Under the pieces are notes generated by a model. It saw nothing but the letters and a program-made list of their open reading frames with translations. It did not search any database and had not been told where the DNA came from. Positions 45,606 to 53,870 of a DNA stretch of 64,000 nt are shown in pieces. Location: positions 6,324,001-6,388,000 of the forward strand of contig NZ_CP022098.1 of NCBI RefSeq assembly GCF_002305875.1, written 5' to 3'. The first letter of the stretch is position 1, and the number at the start of each line of letters is the position of its first letter. The position numbers were made by a program, and so were the translations under genes. Origin of the DNA: Cystobacter fuscus. GTDB lineage: Bacteria > Myxococcota > Myxococcia > Myxococcales > Myxococcaceae.

Positions 45606-45920
45606 GTGTCCCACGAGGATGAACGCCGTCGGCATATGCGCTACCCCCTGAGGCTACCCATCACGCTGTACCGGGACGGCGCGCAACTGTCGGCCCACGT
45701 CATCAACGCCTCGGAAGGCGGCTGCCTGTTGCTCATGTCCGTCCCGCTGGAGGTGGGAGACGTGCTCGAGGCGAGCATTCCCCTGCTGGGTGTTCCCCGG
45801 ACGACGCTGTACGTGTTGCGCAGCCAGGCGACCCCCGAGGGCGAATACACCGTCGCGACCCGCTTCGATGAGGGCTCGGCGGTGGAATCCACCACCCTGA
45901 GCCGGCTGTCCCGGCAGTAG
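45606..45920 (+). CDS. PilZ-domain protein (c-di-GMP binding)
   Basis: 104 residues, a stand-alone PilZ domain. The two c-di-GMP motifs are present: RRHMR (RxxxR) near the N-terminus and NASEGG ((D/N)xSxxG) about 30 residues later. It would act as a c-di-GMP receptor for motility, exopolysaccharide or development, through an unknown partner. GTG start at 45606 with GAGAGGAG upstream. Single gene followed by a terminator hairpin. Confidence 0.85.
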   Translation: MSHEDERRRHMRYPLRLPITLYRDGAQLSAHVINASEGGCLLLMSVPLEVGDVLEASIPLLGVPRTTLYVLRSQATPEGEYTVATRFDEGSAVESTTLSRLSRQ

Positions 45921-45959
45921 TCGCGCCCCCCTCCCCCACACGCTCCGCGCCTGAAGTCG

Positions 45960-45992
45960 GCGTCCCTCCCCCGTTTTCCAGAGGGGGGACGC
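45960..45992. terminator. terminator hairpin after the PilZ gene
   Basis: GCGTCCCTCC (45960-45969) pairs with GGGGGGACGC (45983-45992) with one T-G pair, loop of 13. The rest of the 45921-46275 gap is A/T-rich and carries the promoter listed next; no gene is visible in it. Confidence 0.5.
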
Positions 45993-46161
45993 GCCGCGCA
46001 CGTGCGGGCTTTCGCGTGTCCGGACTGGGTCAAACCCACCAGATGAGTCACTTCTGACCTGCGCGCCAGTTTTTTTCCACTCGTGCACGTTTACATGTGA
46101 CGAACAGGTGAACCTTCAGAGGGAAAGGCGCGAGAATCCATTCTTTCTGCCTTGTATACTT

Positions 46162-46190
46162 TTGACTTCCATGAAATGCCGGGGTAATTT
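46162..46190 (+). promoter_or_regulatory. sigma-70-type promoter
   Basis: -35 TTGACT (46162-46167), 17-base spacer, -10 TAATTT (46185-46190), in an A/T-rich island. It precedes the gene at 46276 with a leader of about 80 bases, ending in a strong GAGGAGAAGG ribosome site. Confidence 0.65.
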
Positions 46191-46275
46191 TTCACACACG
46201 CGAATGAGGGCCGGGGGTGACCAGTGACCCACCCTCAAGAGCCGGATTCCACTTTTTCCTTGCGAGGAGAAGGCC

Positions 46276-47034
46276 ATGAAGCGTGTCTTGGATCACATCG
46301 AGAAGAAGAAGCAGGAGCTGTCCCGGTCCTCATTCCTCAGCTTCATCGAGGACTCGTCGATCGAGGCGCGCGAACGCTTCGCCTTCGTGCCGTGTCTGGC
46401 GCCCTTCGCGATGGCTTTCATGGATCTCAACAAGTACGTCATCCGGGATGACAGCTCGCAGGATCCGGTTCAGCAGATGCTCAACGTGCACAGCCGCGAG
46501 GAGGATGAGCACTGGCGGATGTACGTGAAGGATCTGCGCACGCTGAACATGAACACGACGATGGACCTGGCCAGCGTGCTGAGGATGCTCTGGGGCAAGC
46601 ACTGCCGGCACACGCGGATGCTGGCGTACGAGCTGACGCGCCTGGTGACGCGCCACCCGGATCCGCGCATCCGCTTCCTCATCGTCGAGGCGGTGGAGGG
46701 CACCGCCGACGTGGCGTTCGACGCCTTCTGCAAGGCGGCGGAGGACTTCGAGGCGCAGACGAGCAAGAAGCTGCACTACTTCGGCAAGACGCACGACATG
46801 ATGGAGGCCAACCACACCATCACCAGCGACGCCGTGGAGGAGATGATGACCCGCCACGAGCTGACCGAAGAGCAGCTCACGGCGGCCCTGGACGCGGTGG
46901 ACGAGGTGTACACGCTCTTCCAGGGCATGTTCGACGAGCTGCTCGAGTACGCCCTGTGGACGGGCAACTTCCACCGGGACATGTCCGGCATGGGCAAGTG
47001 GGCCGAGGTCTCCTGGTCCACCGCCACCATGTGA
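46276..47034 (+). CDS. possible haem-oxygenase-fold (HDO-type) protein
   Basis: 252 residues, all-helical, no signal. I do not recognise a named family. The layout suggests the haem-oxygenase-like diiron superfamily: a helix with REEDEHWRMYVKDL (acidic and His candidates in the usual E..DH spacing), HCRHTR in the next helix, VEAVEGTADVAFDAF and MMEANHTITSD further on, which together could supply a metal site. It has its own promoter and is convergent with the V4R-like gene 12 bases away. Alternative: a TenA-like or purely structural helical protein. Confidence 0.45.
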   Translation: MKRVLDHIEKKKQELSRSSFLSFIEDSSIEARERFAFVPCLAPFAMAFMDLNKYVIRDDSSQDPVQQMLNVHSREEDEHWRMYVKDLRTLNMNTTMDLASVLRMLWGKHCRHTRMLAYELTRLVTRHPDPRIRFLIVEAVEGTADVAFDAFCKAAEDFEAQTSKKLHYFGKTHDMMEANHTITSDAVEEMMTRHELTEEQLTAALDAVDEVYTLFQGMFDELLEYALWTGNFHRDMSGMGKWAEVSWSTATM

Positions 47035-47046
47035 GCCCCTCGCGCC

Positions 47047-47646
47047 CTACTTCCAGGTCACCGAGTAGGAGCAGGACGGGAAGCCGCTGTTGCGGCACTG
47101 CGCGGGGTTCTGGTGCACCAGGGTGGCCGTGGGCTGGAAGCGATGGGCCATGGCCAGGACGACACCCTGATCGAAGACGCACGAGTAGGGCGTGTTCGTC
47201 TCACAGATGATCTGCTTCTTCCCCGCGACGGGCTTGCACGTGTAGTGACCAATGCCCTCGCCCATCTGTCCCGTCGACGGGGTGAACAGGGCCGCGCCGT
47301 TCTTGGCGTGGTTCATGTGGTAGACCACGTCGATGGAGTTCAGTCCGCTCTCGATGTTGGTCACGGTGGGCGGGAACTTCGCGTTGCGCAGCAGGGCCGC
47401 GCTCATCTGGCGGATGACGATGCTGCCGTACTCGTTCTGGATGCGTTCGATCGCCCGCAGGTTGTTGGCCAGCGGGTACCACTTCTCCGGATCGAACAGG
47501 ATGGAGCCATCCGCGGCCTGGGTACCGAGCTGCTCATCGAGCATGATCTTGCCCGCGAGCACGGAGAAGGCACCGAAGGCATCGAGGATGTTCTGGATGT
47601 TGGCGCCGAGGACCTGGAAGGGCGCGAGGGCATCGTAGTTCTTCAT
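47047..47646 (-). CDS. possible V4R-like sensor-domain protein
   Basis: 199 residues from ATG 47646, soluble. The N-terminal half is helical (LAPFQVLGANIQNILDAFG); the C-terminal half has a Cys/His-rich alpha/beta pattern: IGHYTCKPVAG, ICETNTPYSC, then LVHQNPAQCRNSG and a final PSCSYSVTW. The ending C..SG.PSC.Y.V.W resembles the last strands of V4R (4-vinyl reductase-like) ligand-binding domains. Assignment is tentative. No operon partner; it is convergent with the preceding helical protein. Confidence 0.4.
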   Translation of the reverse strand: MKNYDALAPFQVLGANIQNILDAFGAFSVLAGKIMLDEQLGTQAADGSILFDPEKWYPLANNLRAIERIQNEYGSIVIRQMSAALLRNAKFPPTVTNIESGLNSIDVVYHMNHAKNGAALFTPSTGQMGEGIGHYTCKPVAGKKQIICETNTPYSCVFDQGVVLAMAHRFQPTATLVHQNPAQCRNSGFPSCSYSVTWK

Positions 47647-47931
47647 GGGCGGATCACCGGCTGGCAAGGGGGTGAGAGAGCTTGCTCCATCAGTCCAGCA
47701 TGAGGCGCAAGAGGCGGCAAGGATCGCTTGTTCGCCTCTCCCCTACGCTGGAGATCACCCCGCGGCCGAGGTTTGGCCGGAGCGGATCTCTACATCCACA
47801 CGGGCTCGTCCGGCTGGTCTGGGCGCCGCCGGACGTGCGCTCGCCGAGACATTCCACGGCGGGTGCCTACCTTCCGGCACGGACGACCGGACGAGGATTC
47901 CGCGCACTTCCGGGCATGAGGGGGAACGGGG

Positions 47932-48798
47932 ATGAACGAACTGGGCCGCAAAGCCGTGGAGCTGAAGAACCAGGGGGATCGACTCGGCGCGAAGGCGCTG
48001 CATCACCCCTGGATGGTGCCGCTGGCGCGCATGGGCTACCTGGCCAAGGGCGTGGTGTACGCCGTGGTTGGAGTGCTGGCGCTGCAGGTGGCCTTTGGCC
48101 AGGGCGGAGAGATGACGGACACGCGCGGGGCGCTGGCCTCGCTGGCTCGCGGGACGTGGGGCACGGCACTGCTGGCGGTGGTGGCCGTGGGCCTGCTGGG
48201 CTACGTGCTGTGGCGGGTGGTGCAGGCGTGGATGGATCCGGATGGCAAGGGCTCGGGGACCAAGGGGCTGGTGGTGCGGGCGGCCTATGGGGTGAGCGCG
48301 GTGATTCACGCCTCGCTGGCGGTGGCGGCCTTCCGGCTGGTGCTGGGCCGCGGCGGCGCGGGCCAGCATGGTGACCAGAGCATGCAGTCGTGGACGGCGA
48401 AGTTGCTGTCGGAGCCGTTCGGACAGGCGCTCGTGGCGGTGGTCGGGCTGGTGATCGCGGGCATGGGCGTGGCGCAGCTCACCAAGGCGTGGACGGAGAA
48501 GTTCCGCCGCAAGCTGAGCCTGCGGGACTTGAATGCCTCGCAGGAGCGCTGGGCGATGCGCGTGTGCAAGGGAGGCATCGCCGCCCGGGGCGTCGTGTTC
48601 GTGATGATGGGCTTCTTCTTCCTGATCGCGGCGCTGCGCTCCAACCCGAGCGAGGCCCGGGGGTTGGATGGAACCCTGGCGACACTGGCGCGCCAGCCGT
48701 ATGGCGACGTGTTGTTGACCCTGGCCGCCGCGGGACTCGTGGCCTACGCGGTGTACATGGCCGTCGTCTCCCGCTACCGCAGGTTCCAGGGGGCGTGA
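47932..48798 (+). CDS. DUF1206 integral membrane protein
   Basis: 288 residues with six membrane segments in three similar helical pairs, the DUF1206 pattern: MGYLAKGVVYAVVGVLALQ, VRAAYGVSAVIHASLAVAAF and CKGGIAARGVVFVMMGFFF each start a repeat with the R-G-V/A..G phrase. Inner membrane; function unknown. ATG 47932 with a GGGG run before it. Single gene, ended by a clear hairpin. Confidence 0.85.
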   Translation: MNELGRKAVELKNQGDRLGAKALHHPWMVPLARMGYLAKGVVYAVVGVLALQVAFGQGGEMTDTRGALASLARGTWGTALLAVVAVGLLGYVLWRVVQAWMDPDGKGSGTKGLVVRAAYGVSAVIHASLAVAAFRLVLGRGGAGQHGDQSMQSWTAKLLSEPFGQALVAVVGLVIAGMGVAQLTKAWTEKFRRKLSLRDLNASQERWAMRVCKGGIAARGVVFVMMGFFFLIAALRSNPSEARGLDGTLATLARQPYGDVLLTLAAAGLVAYAVYMAVVSRYRRFQGA

Positions 48799-48807
48799 CC
48801 CGGTCCC

Positions 48808-48827
48808 GGCGGGTCCGAGAACCCGCC
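48808..48827. terminator. hairpin between convergent DUF1206 and C45 genes
   Basis: GGCGGGT (48808-48814) with ACCCGCC (48821-48827), perfect 7-base stem, loop of 6; no U-tract. Confidence 0.5.
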
Positions 48828-48847
48828 CGCCCCCACTCTCCCGGGGT

Positions 48848-51800
48848 TCAGTTCGTCTCCGTTGCCGCTCCGAGTGGCTTCACCTGGGGCGCCTCGGGGG
48901 CGGCGGCGGGCGCGGGCAGTTCCACCGCCAGGGCATCGAGATCATGGTAGCCCTTGGCGGTCACCTCGCCGTTGCGATAGAGCGCCCAGCCGCGCAGCTG
49001 TCCCGGTTGGAAGGCGCGCGTCATGTGCCAGAGCTGCGTGCCGCTGTTGGCCAGGTACAGGTAGAGCATCCGCTTCGGGTTCCACGGATTGGGCAGCGCC
49101 ACCGCGAGTCCATCCTCGGGGCGGCCATACGTCTGGCCCCGCCAGCGGAAGAAGCGACGGCCCGGCTCCACCGGCAGCTTCTTCTCCGCCGCCAGCCTCG
49201 CCACCAGCGCGTTGTCCTCGGCCCCTCCGAGCACGAACAGATCGCGTCCGGCCAGCTCCGCGTCCGTCACCTCGGCGTCTGGTTTGAGCGGCGAGAGCTG
49301 ATCCGTGAAGGCATCCGCCACGGTGTCGCGGAACTCGAGCGCCAGGGTGCGGCCGGCCTCCACCCCTCGCGCGGTGCCGTGCACGAAGAGCAGCTGGCTG
49401 AAGTCATCCAGGGCATTGGAGAGCACCTGGAAGTGCTCGCGCGGCACGGGGATGTCGTTGGTGGGGTTGAACACCACGCGCACCGGCCACTCGGCCACGT
49501 GGAAGGTGAAGGACTGCCGGGCCCCCTTCACCTCCACGCGCTCCAGCACCGAGCCCTTGTCCGTCACCAGCTCCACGGCGGTGACGAAGTGGTAGGGCAC
49601 CCCGCCCTGCTCCACCTCGAGCGTCACGTCATGGCCCTCCCTCGCCTTCGCCACGCTCGCGCGCAGCCGGGGCGCGGGCAGTCCCGCACGCTCCACCCAC
49701 TGTGAGACGAAGGGCGCCAGATCCCTCCCGGCCGCCTCGGACGCGGTGCGCACGAAGTCCTTCGTGGTGATGTTCTTCTGGGTGTAGCGCTCGTGGACCG
49801 TGCGCATCACCTTCGCGAAGGACGCGTTGCCCAGGAGCAGCCGCAACTGGTGCAACAGGAAGGTGCCCTTGATGCGGGGAATGGCATACGTGCCATAGCG
49901 GCTGTACGAGGTGCGCGCGGCCACCGGCACCACGTCTTCCTCGCGTGAGGTGAGATAGAGATAGCGCGCGTTGAGCTCCGCCAGGGAATCGCGCCGCGCC
50001 TCGAACACCTTGTCCGCCTCGTCCGGCGCATCGTGGAGCAGGTTCCAATAGGCCGCCGTGCCACTCACCAGCCAGTTCTCCCCGTCCGTGGCGGGAAACA
50101 CCGTGTTGGCCCACAGGCGCTTCTCGTCGAAACCGAGCGACTCCTGGAGCTTCGTGAGGTCGCGCTTGCCGGCCGGAGCCTTCGTCTCCTTCGCACGCCG
50201 GGCCGCCTTGAGCTTGTCCGCCACGAACACCGGGCTGAAGGTGGTGTAGCCGAGCGTCAGGTGGGGCGTGGCGCCGGGCAGGTCCGCGATCCACCGGCCC
50301 CCCACCTTCTTCTCGCGCAGCGTCGTCTTGCCGTAATGGGCGAGGAACATGAGCTGGCGCGCCATCTCCCCGGTGGTGATCTTCCCGTCACACGCATGCG
50401 GGCGGTTGATGGGGCTGGAGGCCAGCATGCGGATGGCGTTGTCCAGGTCGATGCCACCCCGGCCGTGCTGCTCGAAGTACTTCTGGAAGGCGATGTCCCG
50501 ATTCCAGGTGTTGAAGGCCAGGTCCACCGGGGCGTTCAGGGGGTTGGCGATGGACTCCTTGCGCATCTCCAGATCGCGGTTGTTGTTGTTGGCCCAGATG
50601 AAGTCCTTGAGCCCTCCCGGGGTGTCCGCGGCGTGCTTCGCGTCGCCGGTGCGCCACATGCGCGACGTCTTGGTGCCGAGCGTGAAGCAGGCACCCTCGC
50701 CCGTCTTCGTATCCGCGAGCGTCCAGTCATTGGTGTACAGGCCGTTGTTGCGCTCCTTGAGCAGCTTCGCCACCTCGTCGATGGAGGACGCGTACTGGGC
50801 GGCCTTGCGGATGCGGTTGCTCTGGGGCGTGCCGTCGGGATCGAAGGGCGTCTGGCCCACCGTCGTCTCGCCGATGACGATCCCCGCGTCGTTGATGAAC
50901 CAGTCGGCGCCGCTGTGGATGCCTCCGGGGAACGTCTGCATGATGAAGCGGTGGCCCTTCGTGGGCTGCACGTCCAGCATCACGTCCCAGTGCACCCCGG
51001 TGTAGCCGTTCCACATGAAGATCTGGCCCATGATGAAGTCGCCCCCGCGCGTGGCGGACTTCGTGGCCACGAAGGACGAGCAATGGTCTCCCTCGCCCGC
51101 GCGCGCCGTCTCGTCCTCGGCCTTGAGGAAGGTGCGGCCCGACAAGGGCGTGGCGCTCACCCGGTTGGCGCTCTCGAGCTGGCCCAGGTCCACCGCCGAG
51201 TTCAGCGCCGCGATGTCCAGCAGCTCCAGCTCCCGGTTCTTGAACTTCACCCCCGCCCGGTTCACCCCGTCCGCGATGCCACGCATCTCCTCGAGGAACT
51301 CGGGATCGTAGCGGCGCAGGAAGAGCGAGTCGGTCAGCAGCCGCACCTGCTCCCATCCGTTGACCAGATCCTGGCGGTTCTTCTGCGTGCCGAGCTTCTC
51401 CATGTAGCGCACGATGTCCTCCGCCACGAGCTCGCCGTATTGCTGGCCCCGCTCGTACGGCGCGCCCTCGATGTGGACGTACTTCCACCCGCCGTCGTCG
51501 TAGCGGAAGCCCTTGCCCGCCCACCGCACGGACTCCGGGGGGATGTACGCGCCGATGTCGTCCACCTCCTCCAGGCGCACGTCATCGAACCACGCCGAGC
51601 CCGTGGCCGCGCCGTTGCGGCCCAGGTGCAGCCGCACCTTGTCCGTGGCCTGGGGCGCGAAGAAGAGCACCGAGACGCGGCCCTCCTGCTCCGCCCCCAG
51701 CGAGGGCGAGCAGTTGGTGAAGGGAAAGCTCTGCATGGACACGCACGCCCCGAGCGCCGTGGGGTAGCGCGCCTGGGCGTCCGCCCGCACGCCCCGGGTG

Positions 51801-52114
51801 CGCACCCACGCACTGAGGCGGTAGAGGTGGCCCACCTGGAGCTTCACCGGCTCGGACTCGACGGTGGTCTCGGCGCCCGCCTCCGGGTGCGCGATGACGA
51901 GCCCCACCGTGCCCTCGGACCGCACGTCCGCGCTGGATTCCACCCGGCCCGGGCCACTCACGCTCCACCCCGAGGGCCGCCCGGTGGCCAGACGCGTCTC
52001 GAAGCCGGCGTTGGACAGGGACACGGGCGCGGCCCGGGCGGGCACGGCGGACAGGGCTGTCGCGATGAGCCACCAGAGGCCTGGCAGGCGCGAGGAAAGG
52101 CGGAGAGCGGTCAT
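48848..52114 (-). CDS. secreted C45/phospholipase-B-like hydrolase with degenerate M1 peptidase tail
   Basis: 1088 residues. Signal peptide (GLWWLIATALSAVPARA), an N-terminal CBM_4_9-like jelly roll (LSNAGFETRLATGRPSGWSV, about 30-190), then a C45/phospholipase-B-type Ntn-hydrolase region: YERGQQYGELVAEDIVRYM and, around residue 345, GDHCSSFVATKSAT with the likely nucleophile Cys, then IMGQIFMWNGYTGVHWD. From about residue 670 the sequence resembles the C-terminal half of M1 aminopeptidases (ENWLVSGTAAYWNLL, YAIPRIKGTFLLHQLRLLL, DLAPFVSQWVERAGLP), but no HExxH occurs and the WLxEG Glu is Ser. An acylase or phospholipase role outside the cell is plausible. Start at ATG 52114. Confidence 0.75.
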   Translation of the reverse strand: MTALRLSSRLPGLWWLIATALSAVPARAAPVSLSNAGFETRLATGRPSGWSVSGPGRVESSADVRSEGTVGLVIAHPEAGAETTVESEPVKLQVGHLYRLSAWVRTRGVRADAQARYPTALGACVSMQSFPFTNCSPSLGAEQEGRVSVLFFAPQATDKVRLHLGRNGAATGSAWFDDVRLEEVDDIGAYIPPESVRWAGKGFRYDDGGWKYVHIEGAPYERGQQYGELVAEDIVRYMEKLGTQKNRQDLVNGWEQVRLLTDSLFLRRYDPEFLEEMRGIADGVNRAGVKFKNRELELLDIAALNSAVDLGQLESANRVSATPLSGRTFLKAEDETARAGEGDHCSSFVATKSATRGGDFIMGQIFMWNGYTGVHWDVMLDVQPTKGHRFIMQTFPGGIHSGADWFINDAGIVIGETTVGQTPFDPDGTPQSNRIRKAAQYASSIDEVAKLLKERNNGLYTNDWTLADTKTGEGACFTLGTKTSRMWRTGDAKHAADTPGGLKDFIWANNNNRDLEMRKESIANPLNAPVDLAFNTWNRDIAFQKYFEQHGRGGIDLDNAIRMLASSPINRPHACDGKITTGEMARQLMFLAHYGKTTLREKKVGGRWIADLPGATPHLTLGYTTFSPVFVADKLKAARRAKETKAPAGKRDLTKLQESLGFDEKRLWANTVFPATDGENWLVSGTAAYWNLLHDAPDEADKVFEARRDSLAELNARYLYLTSREEDVVPVAARTSYSRYGTYAIPRIKGTFLLHQLRLLLGNASFAKVMRTVHERYTQKNITTKDFVRTASEAAGRDLAPFVSQWVERAGLPAPRLRASVAKAREGHDVTLEVEQGGVPYHFVTAVELVTDKGSVLERVEVKGARQSFTFHVAEWPVRVVFNPTNDIPVPREHFQVLSNALDDFSQLLFVHGTARGVEAGRTLALEFRDTVADAFTDQLSPLKPDAEVTDAELAGRDLFVLGGAEDNALVARLAAEKKLPVEPGRRFFRWRGQTYGRPEDGLAVALPNPWNPKRMLYLYLANSGTQLWHMTRAFQPGQLRGWALYRNGEVTAKGYHDLDALAVELPAPAAAPEAPQVKPLGAATETN

Positions 52115-52304
52115 GTCCGTCCCGAGGCGAGGGTGAGGAAGACGCACGCTTCTCCCCCTGCTTCCCTCCGGGCGTCAACCCGTCCGGCATGCCCGGCACG
52201 CCGCCTCCCTACCCCCCGGGTTCTTCCCGCCTGCTCGCCTGCTGTACCGCCAGGTTGGATCCTTTGTTTGGTGGACCAGGAATTTCAGGCGATGCTGTGA
52301 CTCA

Positions 52305-53846
52305 GTGCGTTCCCCATCCTGGATAGTCCTGTTGCTGTGCGCGGGTTGCACCGCGCATGTCGCGTCCACCGTCCCCGCCCCCCCGGTGACGACCGCCTCC
52401 TCGGAAGGCCCGCCGCCAGCCGAGGCTCCGGCTCCCTCGGTGTCCCCCTCGCCCGAGGCGATCCCGGTGACGAGCACCCCGGTCGAGACGCTCGCCACGG
52501 CGCCCTCCCCGGCCACCCCGAGCACCGAGGTGGAGGAAGAGGACGACGAGGAGTCGGCGGACGCCTCCGAGGGCGCGGAGGGCGAGGAGGAGACCGAGAC
52601 GAGCGCGGACTCCTCGATGCCCTCGGGGCCCTTCTATACGGCCGAGTACTCGGACGAAGCGCTCACGGAGATGTGGAAGAAGCAGCCCAAGGAGCTCGGC
52701 TCCATCTCGGTGGGCTTCGTGCACAGCGGCCGGATGGTGAACTCGGTCCAGTTCCCGCAGGGGGATGCGTGGATCGTCGTGTCGCCCGAGCTGGCGTGGG
52801 CCACCCAGGAGACGATCGACTACACCATCCGGGCCATCCGCGAGGTCCGCGCCGCCTACCCCAAGGCCCCCGCCCTCCGGGTCAATCAGATCAGCTCCCG
52901 CGACGGCGGCTATCTGCGCCCGCACAAGAGCCACCAGTCCGGCCGGGACCTGGACCTCGGCTTCTACTACCCCACGGTGGATCCCATCCGGGCGCGCGAG
53001 CGCGAGAAGTACATCGATCTCGAGCTCAACTGGGCGCTCATCAAGTCGCTCATCCAGCACACCGACGTGCAGATGATCCTCGTGGACAAGCGCGTGCAGA
53101 AGGTCCTGCGCGAGTACGCCCTGAGCAAGGGCGAGGATCCGAAGTGGGTCGCCTCGCTCTTCGGGGACTCGGCCCTCATCAAGCACGCGCGCGGCCACCG
53201 CGATCACTTCCACGTGCGCTTCTACAACCCGCGCGCCCAGGAGCTGGGCTGGCGCATCGCCCCGCTGCTCGCGCTCCAGCCGGATCAGAACATGGTCATG
53301 CACCGGGTGCGCTCGGGTGACACGCTCGGCGGCATCGCCCTGCGCTACGGCTCCGGCGTGCAGGCCATCAAGAAGGCCAGCCGGCTGCGCAGCATCCTCT
53401 TGCGGATCGGCCAGGTGCTCGCGGTGCCCCTGCGCGGCCCCTGCACCCGCTGCCCCGTGCCGCCCCCCGTCATCGTCCCGCCGCGCAAGCTGCCGCCAGG
53501 ACTCGCCCCGGAGGCCCCCGCCGTGGCCAGCACGCCCGCGCCCTCCCCCGCTCCGGTCGAAACGGCCGTGGCCCCCGTCGAGCCCACGCCCTCGGCCAAC
53601 CCCACCGAGACGGCCGCGGCCTCCGCCGAGTCCACGCCCGCTCCCGCCGAGCCCACGCCCACCAGCGAGCCCGCGGTCCTGAGCGCGCAGGAGCCCCCGG
53701 TGGCCGCGGAGCCCACGCCGGCCCTGCGGCCAGTCGAGACGACGGAGCCCGCCCCCACGGAGATGCCCGCGCACGCGGCGTCCCCGGCGGAGAAGTCCGA
53801 GCGCGGCCCCCTGACCGCGGGCAGCGCGGCCGGGACCGTGCAGTAG
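52305..53846 (+). CDS. MepA-type murein endopeptidase with LysM, lipoprotein
   Basis: 513 residues from GTG 52305. Lipoprotein signal WIVLLLCAGC, then a Pro/Glu-rich low-complexity linker (about 20-105), an M74/MepA-like zinc endopeptidase domain with HKSHQSGRDLDLGF and GHRDHFHVRFYNP (His and Asp ligands), a LysM motif (HRVRSGDTLGGIALRYG) and a long Pro/Ala/Glu-rich tail. MepA enzymes cut peptide cross-links in peptidoglycan; here it would be anchored in the outer membrane. Single gene, convergent with the HMG-CoA lyase gene. The length well above MepA (about 270) comes from the two disordered regions and LysM. Confidence 0.87.
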   Translation: MRSPSWIVLLLCAGCTAHVASTVPAPPVTTASSEGPPPAEAPAPSVSPSPEAIPVTSTPVETLATAPSPATPSTEVEEEDDEESADASEGAEGEEETETSADSSMPSGPFYTAEYSDEALTEMWKKQPKELGSISVGFVHSGRMVNSVQFPQGDAWIVVSPELAWATQETIDYTIRAIREVRAAYPKAPALRVNQISSRDGGYLRPHKSHQSGRDLDLGFYYPTVDPIRAREREKYIDLELNWALIKSLIQHTDVQMILVDKRVQKVLREYALSKGEDPKWVASLFGDSALIKHARGHRDHFHVRFYNPRAQELGWRIAPLLALQPDQNMVMHRVRSGDTLGGIALRYGSGVQAIKKASRLRSILLRIGQVLAVPLRGPCTRCPVPPPVIVPPRKLPPGLAPEAPAVASTPAPSPAPVETAVAPVEPTPSANPTETAAASAESTPAPAEPTPTSEPAVLSAQEPPVAAEPTPALRPVETTEPAPTEMPAHAASPAEKSERGPLTAGSAAGTVQ

Positions 53847-53870
53847 TCCGAACGAGAGGACGAGCGACGG

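Noticed and set aside
45921..46275. A/T-rich stretch considered as mobile-element scar or CRISPR leader
   Set aside because: No repeats, no terminal inverted repeats and no spacer pattern; a terminator plus a promoter explain it.
49700..50200. Searched the M1-like tail of the C45 protein for HExxH
   Set aside because: No HExxH occurs, so an active aminopeptidase is not claimed.
52302..53774. 490-codon minus-strand frame opposite the MepA-LysM gene
   Set aside because: Gly/Arg/Leu low-complexity shadow; the plus strand carries a lipoprotein signal, zinc ligands and LysM.
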